64,000 bases of DNA from Bolinopsis microptera (lineage: Eukaryota; Ctenophora; Tentaculata; Lobata; Bolinopsidae). The stretch covers positions 12,854,340-12,918,339 of the forward strand of contig NC_087081.1 of assembly GCF_026151205.1 (NCBI RefSeq), given 5' to 3'. Of the stretch, positions 38,713 through 50,300 are shown piece after piece. Position 1 is the stretch's first letter; each line of letters opens with the position of its first letter. A program made the position numbers and the translations under genes. The notes under the pieces were generated by a model. That model was not told where the DNA came from and did no database searches. It saw only the letters and a program-made list of their open reading frames with translations.

Positions 38713-41700
38713 ATGAAAAACTCTATAACCTTGTTACAATTACTTCTCATGGCGCTCTGCTTTAATGTGTCTCAATCTCAGTCGGGTTGGTATCATTGTT
38801 AATTATTTTCGATTGATTGAAATGATTATTGATATTGTCTTCATTGATAAATTCGATTGTCAGGGAGGAGCCTTTTCTGACGCAAAAACTAACGAACAGT
38901 AACAAGTACAGGAACATGCAAGAACCAGAAAATAATGCTGTCTTGAATTACAGCGTTCAGAGAAAGACTTGATGGAGAGATAATATTAACTGATGCTGTT
39001 GGATCCAAGAGTGACAACGCCGAGGCAGCTATTGATATGAACTTCAACACTACAACTGTAACGTACCGTGATACATACGGAGAACTATGGCTGAAGCTGT
39101 ATTTTGAAGAGGTGTCTTGTGTGCAAAATATATACGTGTATTGGGATGGAAAAGCAAATGTGATCTTAAGTTGTCCAGCTGATTCAACTTTATGTCAATG
39201 TGATACCAATAAACGTATCTGCGATGAGTACCAGTTTTCTGTGATTTTTGAGAGAAATGTGAATCCAGACGACCAAACTGAGCGCAATTGTACATACGGG
39301 GACACTCTTAAGGTGGAAAGTATTGACGAAGCATATTTTAATTTAGAAGCTGAAGAGATTGCTGTTATTAGATATGAAGGTGAGGAAAACTTAATGATAT
39401 AAATTTTAAAGTGCACTCAATTTTTGCTCTTAGAGATTTCTTACCTCTGGCTACCTGACAGGGTGGAACTGATAAGGGTGATATTCAGTTGCATGACATC
39501 CTACTGTAAGCCAATTGTACTGGCATATCATATTAGAGCTTTTAATGTACACCTTTATCTTTAAGCTGCTAAAAAATGTTGATTCATTCTCATTTGATAC
39601 CAAACTGAACCAACAGTTAGAGATTCTGTGCCGACAGTGCCCAGTAGTATTAAATGGATTCCGTTCACTGCTAAGAACCAAGCTATGGTCTCCACTGACT
39701 TCTCCAGCAAAGACGTGGAGCAGTTCTACGTCAGGCTCCCTTGTGAGGAATCTGTTTGGTTTAAACTCTTCCTTAATAGTGACGATGGTCAAAATTCCCA
39801 CGTTGAGATAAAAAGCAAGGTTTTACCAACTCGTTGTTCATTATTTCTGTTGATAACATTGATTTTATTAAGTTTCGTTTAGCCAGCTGTGTTTGTTTTT
39901 TCAACATTGGTTTGGCTCTAATTTGGATCATTTTCCAAGAGTGCTAGTAAATGGGTAAGATTAGTTGCAATCTTCTGCTTTTACAAACCTTACTTCTCTG
40001 CAAGGTGGAAGGAAACATTTACTGTAACGGTGCTGGGGATATGAGTTGGTGGGGAGGTGAGATCAATGAGTTCTATATCGACCAACGTGCTATGAAATGT
40101 GATTCTACTGAAACCCACATAATCCTTTTGTGAGTAAAAAACCACTCTAACCAATCAGTAATGTACATTTTAAATTTCCATTGTTGATCTAACTCCAAGA
40201 GGAATTCAGGAATGAACATAAATGATTTTAACACTTTATAAAACATTTCATTTAGTAAATATGTACATGTTTCGTTTACTTTCCGTATCATTAAATAATC
40301 ACCGACAAACAGTATGATTATAAATATGTCGCGATATTCTCAGGGTGGAGAAGTCAGTTGACAGAGTTACCATCAAGAGCAAGGGACAGGTTTTGTACCA
40401 CCAAGCTTTCACTGACAACGACGCGAACTGTCGAGCACCTACAAAAATTGTAAAAACACAAGTTTTCAACTACGAAGGATGGCTGGACCTTGGATTACCC
40501 GACACTTCTTCTCCACGTAAGTTTTAGGACATCTGGATTCTGGAGGCGGCAGGAAGGGGTAGGGTGCAATGAGGGGCAGGGAGGGGCAGAGAGGGGTAGG
40601 AGGGCAAGGAGGGGTAGGGGCGTTAGGGAGAAGAGGGAGTCGGTGTTACGGATATTTTTAAACAGCTTTCAAAACTTTCAGGATATAACACTCTCCCAGT
40701 CCAAACAACTGAAACTGCTAATCCGCCAACTGAAACTGCTAAACCGACAACTGAACCTGCAACAACGACACTGTCAAAAACGACAACACTGCCACCACAA
40801 ACTACACATACATCACCATGTTGGTATCTTTTTTAATTGTTTGATGTTCCATTTTTAAAGGATGAGGGGACCTTAGAAAAAGTTTTTTTCTCGTGCAAAT
40901 CCTTTTATTACATTAATCGTATAAACCACTTTAGTAAAATCCGCAAAGTTGTATTTCATTCGCGCGCCGAGATATCCAGCCAAAACAATTTGAACCTGTG
41001 ACGTCAATTATGTGAGTTGCTCTGATCCGCGCATATAGAAATACAGGTAAAATGAGCGTGCGGGCCGACTAAATTACTAATTAAGAATAAATTAACAATC
41101 TACGATACTAACGAGCCTATAACCAATGGAGAGGAGACTTTATATGACCGGTTGAAAAAAGAATTATCACCCTACGATAACCATGAGCCGAGATACACCT
41201 GGAATAAGATTGAAGTCACACAGAAAGGCATGTAAATTATGTATATTTATAGCTCCTAACGCGACGTAACACCTAGCAACTCCCTGTTTCGTACCACAGT
41301 TGATATATCAACATGTCATATCAACACAACACGGTCCTAATAAAAATGGATCGGGTAGGTATGAAATGCATGTCTTCATTCCAGTTGGACAAGCACCAAG
41401 CACCAAGCTTTTAAGTTCTAACTCACTATGTGACACTACTTATAACGTAAGCAAGATTTGCAACTATTACACCAAGCAATATTATACCAAGCATAGCAGA
41501 CGAACACATCCACATTCGTTACGCTTTACACTCAAGTCACAGCAAACTAAAACGGTAAATTATAAATGAGTGTACAACTAAAGGCCGGTACATGCGCAGT
41601 GTCAAACCGCACGTGTGTACTCAGATAGGACTAGAGGCGCCAAGGGCCAGCTAGTAAAATGTCTTCTACTACATCATACATTCTTTTTAATTGTGTCCAT

Positions 41701-42970
41701 ATCGGGTTTCAAACAAGTCAAAACAAAATAGCAGTTTGTGGTTTAGTTAGCGGATGCTACTTATCTTTGCTATTTATAAATAGAAATACCTACTACAACT
41801 ACAAGAAAGCCTTTCTGAGTTACATTTAACTATTATTATTAAAGAGAATTATTCGTAACTTAGACTAATTCAGTGCAACCAAAGATACCGCTCTCGCAAA
41901 CGCCAAAGGTAACACGACGTAATTAAAACAGAACAGAACAAAATGTTTGTTGACACGAGCAAAAGGTGCGCGCGCACGTTGGTCTTAACACATAAGTGAC
42001 GTCACAGCCCAAAATTGCTACCAGCCAATAGGAGCGCGGCGTGATATTGCACGAATTATCGATTTCACAGTCCGGCGTATTTTTTGATTCTACACACTTT
42101 CACAGGACTTAAACGCGAATATTTGGAAGTAAATTCTAAGGTCCCCTCATCCTTTAAGGGGTTCTTTGTTCTTAAACATGTGTGATCACACACACAGTTA
42201 TCTCTGAGATAAAAGGGACATTTTGTTATCATGAGTTACCATTTCAGCCCACACAACTGAAGAGCCCACACAACTGAAGAACGGACGAAAGTTTAGACAG
42301 CAAGAAAAGCCGGGTGAGTCGGGTGAGCCGGGAGAGGTGGGTGAGCCGGGAGCTCCTGGAGACCAAGGAACGAAGGGAAACCGTGGAGATCAAGGTGACG
42401 GAATGTATTGCGATGAATACTGTTTTGAAGGAGAAGCCGGAGAAAGAGGAGAGCCAGGATCTGATGGAGCACAGGGAGAGGAAGGGGATATGGGACCTCC
42501 GGGATTAAAAGGGGATGATGGTTTTCCAGGAAATGACGGGGAAAATGGACCTGAAGGTGAATTAGTGAATAAGTGATTTGATTAGTTCAGTTTAATCTAC
42601 GTAAGCAAATATACAGCTAATTTATCAATATACAACATACGTGTATGGAATTATAAAAGATTGCAATAAAATTGAGTTTGTAAATATGAATGTTAATATC
42701 TGTGCAGGTGCCATGGGGGACCCTGGAGACCCAGGAATGCCAGGAACGGACGGAACACCAGGACTCCCAGGGAGCTGTGAAGCAGGAACAAATTCCTGCT
42801 ATCTTAAGTTAGGACATTGTTATGCAAAGAGCAGCTTTAAGTTGACAGCACAGTGTCGACTAGGGTACGCCGCTACGTCAATCTGGAGAAATTCAAAATT
42901 TTGGGGACTGAGATGTTGTAAGATTATTGGGGTTGTTGAGGGTGAAGTGGTTAAAACAGACTGGATGTGA
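38713..42970 (+). CDS. Secreted collagen-like protein with Cys-containing domains
   Basis: Eight exons with agreeing phases: 38713-38785, 38954-39379, 39617-39819, 40005-40129, 40344-40516, 40682-40819, 42248-42556, 42708-42970; about 569 aa. Residues 1-23 form a signal peptide ([16 protein letters not shown] then a Ser/Gln end). The next ~320 residues form beta-rich looking segments with scattered Cys ([29 protein letters not shown]), matching no family I know. A Thr/Pro linker with repeated TTETA/PTET words follows, mucin-like. About ten Gly-X-Y triplets come next, an interruption holding two Cys (YCDEYCF), and about 22 more triplets across the last intron. The tail has six Cys (GSC, NSC, GHC, QC, RCC) and may be a trimer cap. 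The protein should be secreted as a trimer into matrix. Triplets are acidic and short compared with fibrillar collagens. A TTAA transposon fills the 1.4-kb intron before exon 7. Confidence 0.8.
40545..40640. repeat. G/A-rich imperfect repeat (aggggcag / aggggtag)
   Basis: Purine-rich intronic tract of aggggcagagagg-like units between collagen-like gene exons 5 and 6. Such tracts can form unusual DNA structures. It has no coding meaning. Confidence 0.7.
40859..42153. mobile_element. 1.3-kb non-autonomous TTAA transposon in a collagen-gene intron
   Basis: Perfect 20-bp terminal inverted repeats, AGGATGAGGGGACCTTAGAA at the left and its complement at the right end, are flanked by TTAA (40855-40858 and 42154-42157). 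This is the target duplication of piggyBac-like or Kolobok-like elements. The inside is 1.3 kb with no transposase; an 89-codon frame at 41300-41569 resembles nothing I know. It must be mobilised in trans, if at all. Its ends differ from the CGGGTGAT family also present here, so it is a separate family. Confidence 0.85.
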
Positions 42971-43051
42971 AGCTGCTTTTGAAGTGAAACTTGTGGTGAA
43001 ACAGACTCTATTACACTCTGAGTTTAAGGCTGTATTTTTACAATTTATAAC

Positions 43052-44974
43052 AAATAGATCTTAAGGCTGAGCGTGAGTTTGAGACGAATTTAGCTTTCAT
43101 TTTAGACTTCACGTCTCCCGAAATAAAACTGCGAACAAAGTGAAACAAGGAACTAAGTAAACTGTAAAACCAAATTTTCGTCACGCATTGGACTTTATCA
43201 AGGTTACACTGAAAAGGGGAGGTTTGATCTCTGAACCAGAGAGTGTGGTAATTGGGTTAGGAAAGTAAACATACATGCGACAAAGATCAGGGTTACCATT
43301 TTCAGCAAAATTTATAGAAAAGAGTGTACACATACATGCGAGAGAAATCGGGTTACCAATAAGAAAAATCACAATGTAGAAAAGTTTACAACCCTCAGAT
43401 CAGCGTAGTAAAAGTGTACTAGAAATTAGTCTGTAAAACCGTTTCCGCACATGTTATTGATTTTCGGTTTAGTGCGTTCTATTGCTAAGCCTTCTCTTAT
43501 AAAGGTATCTAGGGTATCCTTACATTGTTCTGATATGCTAAATTCGAAGTTTTCGAAGAATTTTGCTAAGTCTCTTTTTCCCGATATGGGAGTGTAGTGT
43601 GGGTCGTCTGCTCTGCGGTGTTCAGCAGCGTGGTATCCTAGTGTGGTCCTGCTGTTGTTGAGTCGGAAGCTAGACTCGTGTTCGTAGATTCGACCTCTAA
43701 TAGGTCGTCTTGAAGCTCCTATGTACAGATCTCCGCATTTCTTACATTTTGCTTTGTACACGTAGTGTCGGGTGGTACAGTTGAGATCTGCCTTGCAGAG
43801 TTCGCACTCGCATATCTCGTCTTTAGATGGTGTGCTGATGATGCTCCTGACAGCTTTCCCCGCCTGTGTCACTACTCTGGCGTTTATTCCCAGTTGCTTG
43901 ATCGATGAGTTGACTCTCCTGGTAAAGCTCTCGTTAATGTACGGTATCTTCAGGATAAGGTCGGGTTCTGGCCGGGGTTCTCGTGGGGTCGAGCTTGTTA
44001 GTACTTCTAGTCTCTCTAGAGCTTGTAACATGTGTTTTGTCACGACTTCTTTGGGGTATCCGGAGTTTACGATCAGGTGAGTTTTCAGTTTTTCGAGGTA
44101 TGCCCAGCTGTCATCCTTGTATTTGCAGTTGTGAACTATCCGCCTAGTCTCCGACCTGATGATGTTTGTTTTGGTGACTAGACTACAGTGTGAGTCGTAA
44201 TGCAAATATCTTCCAGAAGCCGTAGGTTTTTGGTAGTGAGTGAAGGATATTTCATTGTTCTCTTTTAGCTCAATGGTGAGATCAAGGAAAATGAGCTTTC
44301 TATCTTCTTGAAGTTCGCTGGTGAAGTTTACATAGGCCCAAACAGAGTTCAGATTGGCTTTGAATTCCTCGAAGTTTTCGGCGCTTGACTTCCAGAGTAA
44401 CCAGGCGTCGTCAACGTACGTGGAAAGGCACTCCGGTTTGTGGGAACTCTTTTCTGCTGCTATATTGTAGGTGTAGTCGACGATGATTTCTGCGTATGCG
44501 CCTGAACTATTCGAATTTAGCATATCAGAACAATGTAAGGATACCCTAGATACCTTTATAAGAGAAGGCTTAGCAATAGAACGCACTAAACCGAAAATCA
44601 ATAACATGTGCGGAAACGGTTTTACAGACTAATTTCTAGTACACTTTTACTACGCTGATCTGAGGGTTGTAAACTTTTCTACATTGTGATTTTTCTTATT
44701 GGTAACCCGATTTCTCTCGCATGTATGTGTACACTCTTTTCTATAAATTTTGCTGAAAATGGTAACCCTGATCTTTGTCGCATGTATGTTTACTTTCCTA
44801 ACCCAATTACCACACTCTCTGGTTCAGAGATCAAACCTCCCCTTTTCAGTGTAACCTTGATAAAGTCCAATGCGTGACGAAAATTTGGTTTTACAGTTTA
44901 CTTAGTTCCTTGTTTCACTTTGTTCGCAGTTTTATTTCGGGAGACGTGAAGTCTAAAATGAAAGCTAAATTCGT
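43052..44974 (-). mobile_element. Penelope-like retroelement with inverted 465-bp arms
   Basis: Arms 43084-43548 and 44510-44974 are inverted copies of equal length, 465 bp, and look identical. The direct repeat acaatttataac lies at 43040-43051 and 44975-44986 and reads as a 12-bp target duplication. A further 32 bp (43052-43083) belongs to the element on one side only. Between and partly inside the arms lies the reverse transcriptase/GIY-YIG frame on the minus strand. Penelope-like elements are known for 5' truncation and terminal copies in odd orientations, and this fits. It inserted just past the end of the collagen-like gene. Confidence 0.85.
43426..44607 (-). pseudogene. Penelope-like reverse transcriptase/GIY-YIG endonuclease, 5' truncated
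   Basis: A 393-codon open frame. From about residue 34 it is true Penelope-like coding: the RT catalytic box TYVDDAWLLWKS, the following FLDLTIEL and HYQKPTASGRYLHY, a Cys-rich linker (CECELCKADLNC) and a GIY-YIG nuclease (HYVYKAKCKKCGDLYIGASR, GRIYEHESS). Its C-terminal part lies in the left inverted arm. The first about 33 residues come from the right arm read antisense to that same C-terminus, so the apparent Met start is an artefact. RT motifs before YVDD are missing, so the copy cannot be active. The frame has no internal stop, which suggests recent insertion. Confidence 0.8.
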
Positions 44975-44986
44975 ACAATTTATAAC

Positions 44987-46060
44987 GCAAAACAAATTGC
45001 GTAAAATTTATCTAAAACTGAGAACATGAGCCCCTTTTTTCTTGATCATTGACAAAGGTTTACATTTATTATTTATTAATTGGATATTACAATGGCTCAG
45101 ACAGACCTTGATATATGTACCGAGCACTTTACAATTGTTATCAAATTTAATCATATTTGTTTATAACTGAGCTCCTTATACAAAGCTTACTAAGTTTTCA
45201 TTGTGTAGTGTCTACTTTACGTCAGTCTAAGCTAAGTTTTACCATATAATTATATCGAAGTTGCTCATTATGCAGTCATTATAATTTGAATTACGTGTTT
45301 CGATAAGAATGAAGTTTCAACGAAAAAGCTTACAGTTCTTTTATAAAAGAACTGTGGATTAGATAATAACCATATAAAATAAAATAAATTTTATTTTATA
45401 TGGTGATTATCTAATCCATTTTAAATCAAAAGAGTGGAATTTGGCAGGAACATTTAACAGGTAAAGGTTTAAACCCCCTTCTTTATGTTAAGAGACCATA
45501 TCTACCCTTACAAATATCATTTTATTATCACTAATCCAAACAATGGCTGGCAAGCAACCCTATTAAAATTTCACTAAGATTAGACCCCTACACCACTCTT
45601 AGTCTTATATGGCGAGACCACCAAAAAAGTTGATAGCTGTGAAGATGGCCTATACCTTGTATCTCCTCATATTGACAAATCCTGATCCGCCCCTGACCGT
45701 CGAAGTGGAAGTGGAACTTCCACCCAAATGATTCCCAGACACTTTAATTAACAGGAGTCCTAGAGACCGCATTCCCCAATGGCCTAATTAAAGCCACCTC
45801 CTTATATGGACTTGGAACGTCATTTTGATCGATTTTGTTGATAAATATTTTTTGATGCGATCATAAAAACTGACCATCAAAAACTCAAAAAATCATTATT
45901 ATCTTCCTCCCTGTGACCAATGACAATGGTCCATGAGCCTTTTTATTAATTGTATATTATAAAACATTTAATGACAGCTGAAACCGTCCTCAATGGGTGC
46001 TGAAAGAAATACTTTACTTACTTTACTTTACGTTGTTTAGCTGCAAGGCAGCAGGGTCAT
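44987..46060. other. Intergenic stretch with an AT-rich perfect hairpin
   Basis: No gene is supported. At 45355-45417, ggattagataataaccatat is mirrored by atatggtgattatctaatcc around a short AT core, giving a hairpin with stem near 28 bp and one mismatch. A second short palindrome, cagttcttttataaaagaactg, lies just upstream at 45333-45354. The remainder looks unique and non-coding. Confidence 0.5.
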
Positions 46061-46440
46061 CTATGAAAACCACCCTTTTTCTTTAACTTCGGACAACCAT
46101 GGCCGGCACCAGCACTTACAGGAAACCGAAGGATCGATAACTAAGGCCAGCAACGGTTAAGGTATTATACCACACTTTCTTCGCCCGTGGCTCCGCTGTA
46201 TTGATCATGTACAGCTCTCCTCATTTAACCCTCACACACGATTTCTCGAGCATTCGGCTGAGTAGACCGGGGGGCTGCATAGTTCAATCGGAACCCTAAG
46301 CAGAACGGGAAAGCCGCTCACCCCATGGCTAGTGACACAGGCGAGGAACGAACCCGCAACCTCGTGATTGAGCAGCATATCACGAGTAAGGCAGGTCGAC
46401 TAACGAACTGCGCCACTATAAGCCATTATAATGTTGACCT
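46060..46440 (-). mobile_element. tRNA-derived SINE
   Basis: Read on the minus strand, the unit starts near 46430 with an A-box-like TGGCGCAGTTCGTTAG and about 60 bp on has a good B box, GGGTTCGTTCC. This is the order and spacing of an internal polymerase III promoter. A body of about 200 bp shared with 32640-32840 follows. An open frame on the opposite strand over this region is incidental. Confidence 0.7.
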
Positions 46441-46639
46441 ACAAGTAGTATTTTCATTTCTCTCTGATAAACAAAAAAGCACACGAACTGGTATATTAAG
46501 TGAGACAGTGACAATAGTAAAAGTATGGAATGGAACTGGGAGAGCCTTGCTCACGAGATTTACCGAATTGCTGCTGTTCTATTTGTATTCCTTTCCTTGT
46601 AGCGCTTGTTGTTTACCCATTGTTTTATGGAGGATTATG

Positions 46640-47309
46640 TGATTAAAAGGGGGAAGGAGAAAATCTTTGTGTGTGCGAGTACTTTTCAAGGTGTATAATG
46701 ACATTGCAACTATATACTATATAGTTGTTTTGTTGTTAGAGGGCGAATACGTAACTGAATGTTGGACTCGATGAAAGCTGTAAAGTATTATGTGCTGCAA
46801 GGTATAATAAGTGATAACCATGTTAATCCACTAAGAGAAACCCAGGTTTGAAGGTACTAACGTACTACGAGTATAATTTCACCAATTATAGGGACTGTCA
46901 GCTAAAAATGCTATATTAATTATTATCCATGATGCTCCCTCTTAAACGGTAATATTGTCTCTGACAGGCTACTGCTCAATTTATGCGTCTTTAGAGAGGT
47001 CTTACCAGTTTACTGCAGTGGTGGTTAGGGGTGAATTTTAGGTTTATAACCGGCTAATAATGGGTTGACAGCCAGATAATAGCAATGTTTTCCCTTAATT
47101 ACCAGTCTTTAGCTCGATAACACCAATTCAACACTGACACAGCAAGGAGAATAAGTAATGTTATGAAATATAGTAGTAAGAACATTGCTGTAATGGCCTC
47201 AATTTACAGCTGAAAATGTTTCTCAAAACAAACATACTTTCTATTGAGCTGTACAAGTGAGCTTTAGTGAAACTTACAAGTTTAAGTAAGTTTAAGTTTG
47301 CTTATAATA
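46640..47309. other. Presumed upstream region of the innexin gene
   Basis: No coding frame is supported. The words agtttaagtaagtttaagtt lie just before the first innexin ATG. No clear TATA box or initiator was found. Confidence 0.4.
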
Positions 47310-50300
47310 ATGCTCGCTTTATCCGCAATCCAAAATTTTCCGACCAAGCTAATCAACCCTTTCAAATCCGTGGTTCTAGACGACGGGTTTTCAAGGTTTA
47401 ATCGAATTTATTTGTTTTTCATCTGCCTTCTTGCTGGTGCGTTCATCAACCTTGCTGATTATTCAGGTTTGTTCATTTGTCTCTTTGAAGCAATGACACA
47501 TAGCACCATGACGTACACAACTATTTAATACCTGCAAATAACTTGGTAGTATTTGTGATATAGTTGTATATTACTTAAGTAAATACACCAATTATAACTG
47601 TAATTGTAATTCGGCAGTGGAATAACGGACTTAACTTGGATGGACCAGACTTTATTTGAACGGACATTAAGATAAACGTTAGGGCCTCCAGCGTTCAATC
47701 AATGTTCTTTCGCAAATAAAGTCCGATATAAAGTATAACTCAGCCAGTAAAATATACACTAACAGTTTAATAGTAATAGCTACTGAATCATTGATATAAC
47801 CTACCCGCAGGTCACAAGGTAAAGTGCCACGGTTTTCAAATCTTCCCAGAGAACTTTGCTGACGAGTACTGCTGGGTACAGGTAATCACACGTTTTATAT
47901 CGAAACCACTATATATTATATTTATCGCCATTCGATTAGATTTTTGACCGGGGAAATCCTGAAATAATAGCAAAATATTGATTTTTTTGGACCGAAAATC
48001 GGGTTTTCGTGATTTCAGCCGGGGTAACTTAGTCAATAATTTCAGGGTATGTACGTGATAAAGAATGCCGGGGTAACTTAGTCAATAATTTCAGGGTATG
48101 TACGTGATAAAGGAAGCCGGGGTAACTTAGTCAATAATTTCAGGGTATGTACGTGATAAAGGAAGCCGGGGTAACTTAGTCAATAATTTCAGGGTATGTA
48201 CGTGATAAAGGAAGCCGGGGTAACTTAGTCAATAATTTCAGGGTATGTACGTGATAAAGGAAGCCGGGGTAACTTAGTCAATAATTTCAGGGTATGTACG
48301 TGATAAAGGAAGCCGGGGTAACTTAGTCAATAATTTCAGGGTATGTACGTGATAAAGAAAGCCGGGGTAACTTAGTCAATAATTTCAGGGTATGTACGTG
48401 ATAAAGAAAGCCGGGGTAACTTAGTCAATAATTTCAGGGTATGTACGTGATAAAGAATGCCGGGGTAACTTAGTCAATAATTTCAGGGTATGTACGTGAT
48501 AAAGGAAGCCGGGGTAACTTAGTCAATAATTTCAGGGTATGTACGTGATAAAGGAAGCCGGGGTAACTTAGTCAATAATTTCAGGGTATGTACGTGATAA
48601 AGGAAGCCGGGGTAACTTAGTCAATAATTTCAGGGTATGTACGTGATAAAGAAAGCCGGGGTAACTTAGTCAATAATTTCAGGGTATGTACGTGATAAAG
48701 GAAGCCGGGGTAACTTAGTCAATAATTTCAGGGTATGTACGTGATAAAGGATAACTTAGTCAATAATTTCAGGGTATGTACGTGATAAAGGAAGCGTTTG
48801 ATCTCCCTCAAGATATACCGTATCCTGGGGTTGTACCAGAGAACCTCCCTTGTCTTGATTTCTTGTGAGTTTGTTCAAGTTTAAAATGTCCATATGCGTG
48901 ATTTGTTGTTTGATAATTCATGAGTTCACGTTTGGATTAAGTGTATTCAGAATAAAATGTTCTTGAAAGAATTATCAAATGAGACTAAATAACAGTAAAG
49001 AAGACTGAGTAACAGTACACCACTAAGTAACCAAGTTATCCTCCAATAAAATCATCACTCCCCCAGAAGAACGGACAATACTGCGTACAAATGTCCAGAG
49101 GGGGGATCTAAACCTTTAACCAAGGTTAAGTTGCTCTGGTACCAGGTTTGTGAGTTTGTTTGTTTGTTTGTTTGCTTGTATCTTTGTCATTTTCGTTGTC
49201 TACTTGTTTGTTTGTTGATTTGTCTGTTTTTCTGTAAAACAATACTACAATATGAAATAATCGGTTTATTATTTTCCTGATGCTGCCCCATATTTTTACC
49301 TTACCATAATCTTTCAGTGGATCCCCCTCTACTTCTTCTTGTGCGCAGCCGTGTTTGTTCTACCTTACATCATCTACCAACAATCTGAAATAGGAGCCAT
49401 CAAACCGATATGTGAGCAACCTATTGTATTACATTTATCGAGTTATAGTTTCAAAATTTAACGTAAACTCTGCATTTTTAATTCAAATTGATGGAGTACA
49501 GGTGAGCAGGTGATTGTAGCAAACAATCGATTTATGTGATTTCTCTTGGAGAATTTCTCTTTAGACTCTTAACTTGCGAACAAATTGAAGCAGCAAACTT
49601 CAGGCTAGAAACTTTATTGAATTGAAATAATCATTCCACGTAACAACGTCTTCTTCAGTTCTGTAACAAAATTGTTAAACATGTGTAAAAATTAACGACG
49701 GAAAGAAATTTAAAATAACATTAAAACAAAAACAGAGAAATAAAATTTACGAAATATGACCCAAAAATGTAATTGCAAAAAATGTCAAAACAACAAAAAA
49801 TACGACAAGAAGAAATGTAAGCTAATATAACTAAATACTGTACTACTCATGTTACTAAACTAATTAGTAAACGTAAAACTGGTTGTTCAGAATTCACAGT
49901 TCATGTGTAAAAACTAATGATAAAATCAGCACTTAAGCAACGATAACTCGGTTGTCATGGTTACTATCCAAGATCCTATCAATACATTATTTACTAGTTA
50001 AACATCGACTAAATATTTGTACAAATAACTCAACTCAGAACGATCATTCATTTCAGGACTTAATCTCAATATATACATCGCTTCTACAATCTTTCTACGA
50101 ACAGTTTTACTCTGTAAATCAAGTAACTTAAAAGATAAAACTGGGGTTCGGTTAGGATGTAGAGATGCGTAGTGCTGTCCAACCCCATTCTCTGGATGTG
50201 CTCTAGGATTCCTAGCAGCCTGTCTGTGCTCCATCAGACGAGCATGGAGGCTTCTCTCAGTTTCCCCACAGTGTCTCTTACCACATAACTCGCAAGTAAC

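Noticed and set aside
42314-42508. Open frame rich in Arg/Glu overlapping the collagen exon
   Set aside because: It is the +1 shadow of the Gly-X-Y coding frame.
43181-43372. A 63-aa frame present identically at 43181-43372 (-) and 44686-44877 (+)
   Set aside because: Explained by the inverted arms of the Penelope-like element. It is not a duplicated gene.
48018-48772. 49-bp array considered as a CRISPR or a coding repeat
   Set aside because: No spacers, and the frame stops at TAG in each unit. It is a minisatellite built on a splice acceptor.
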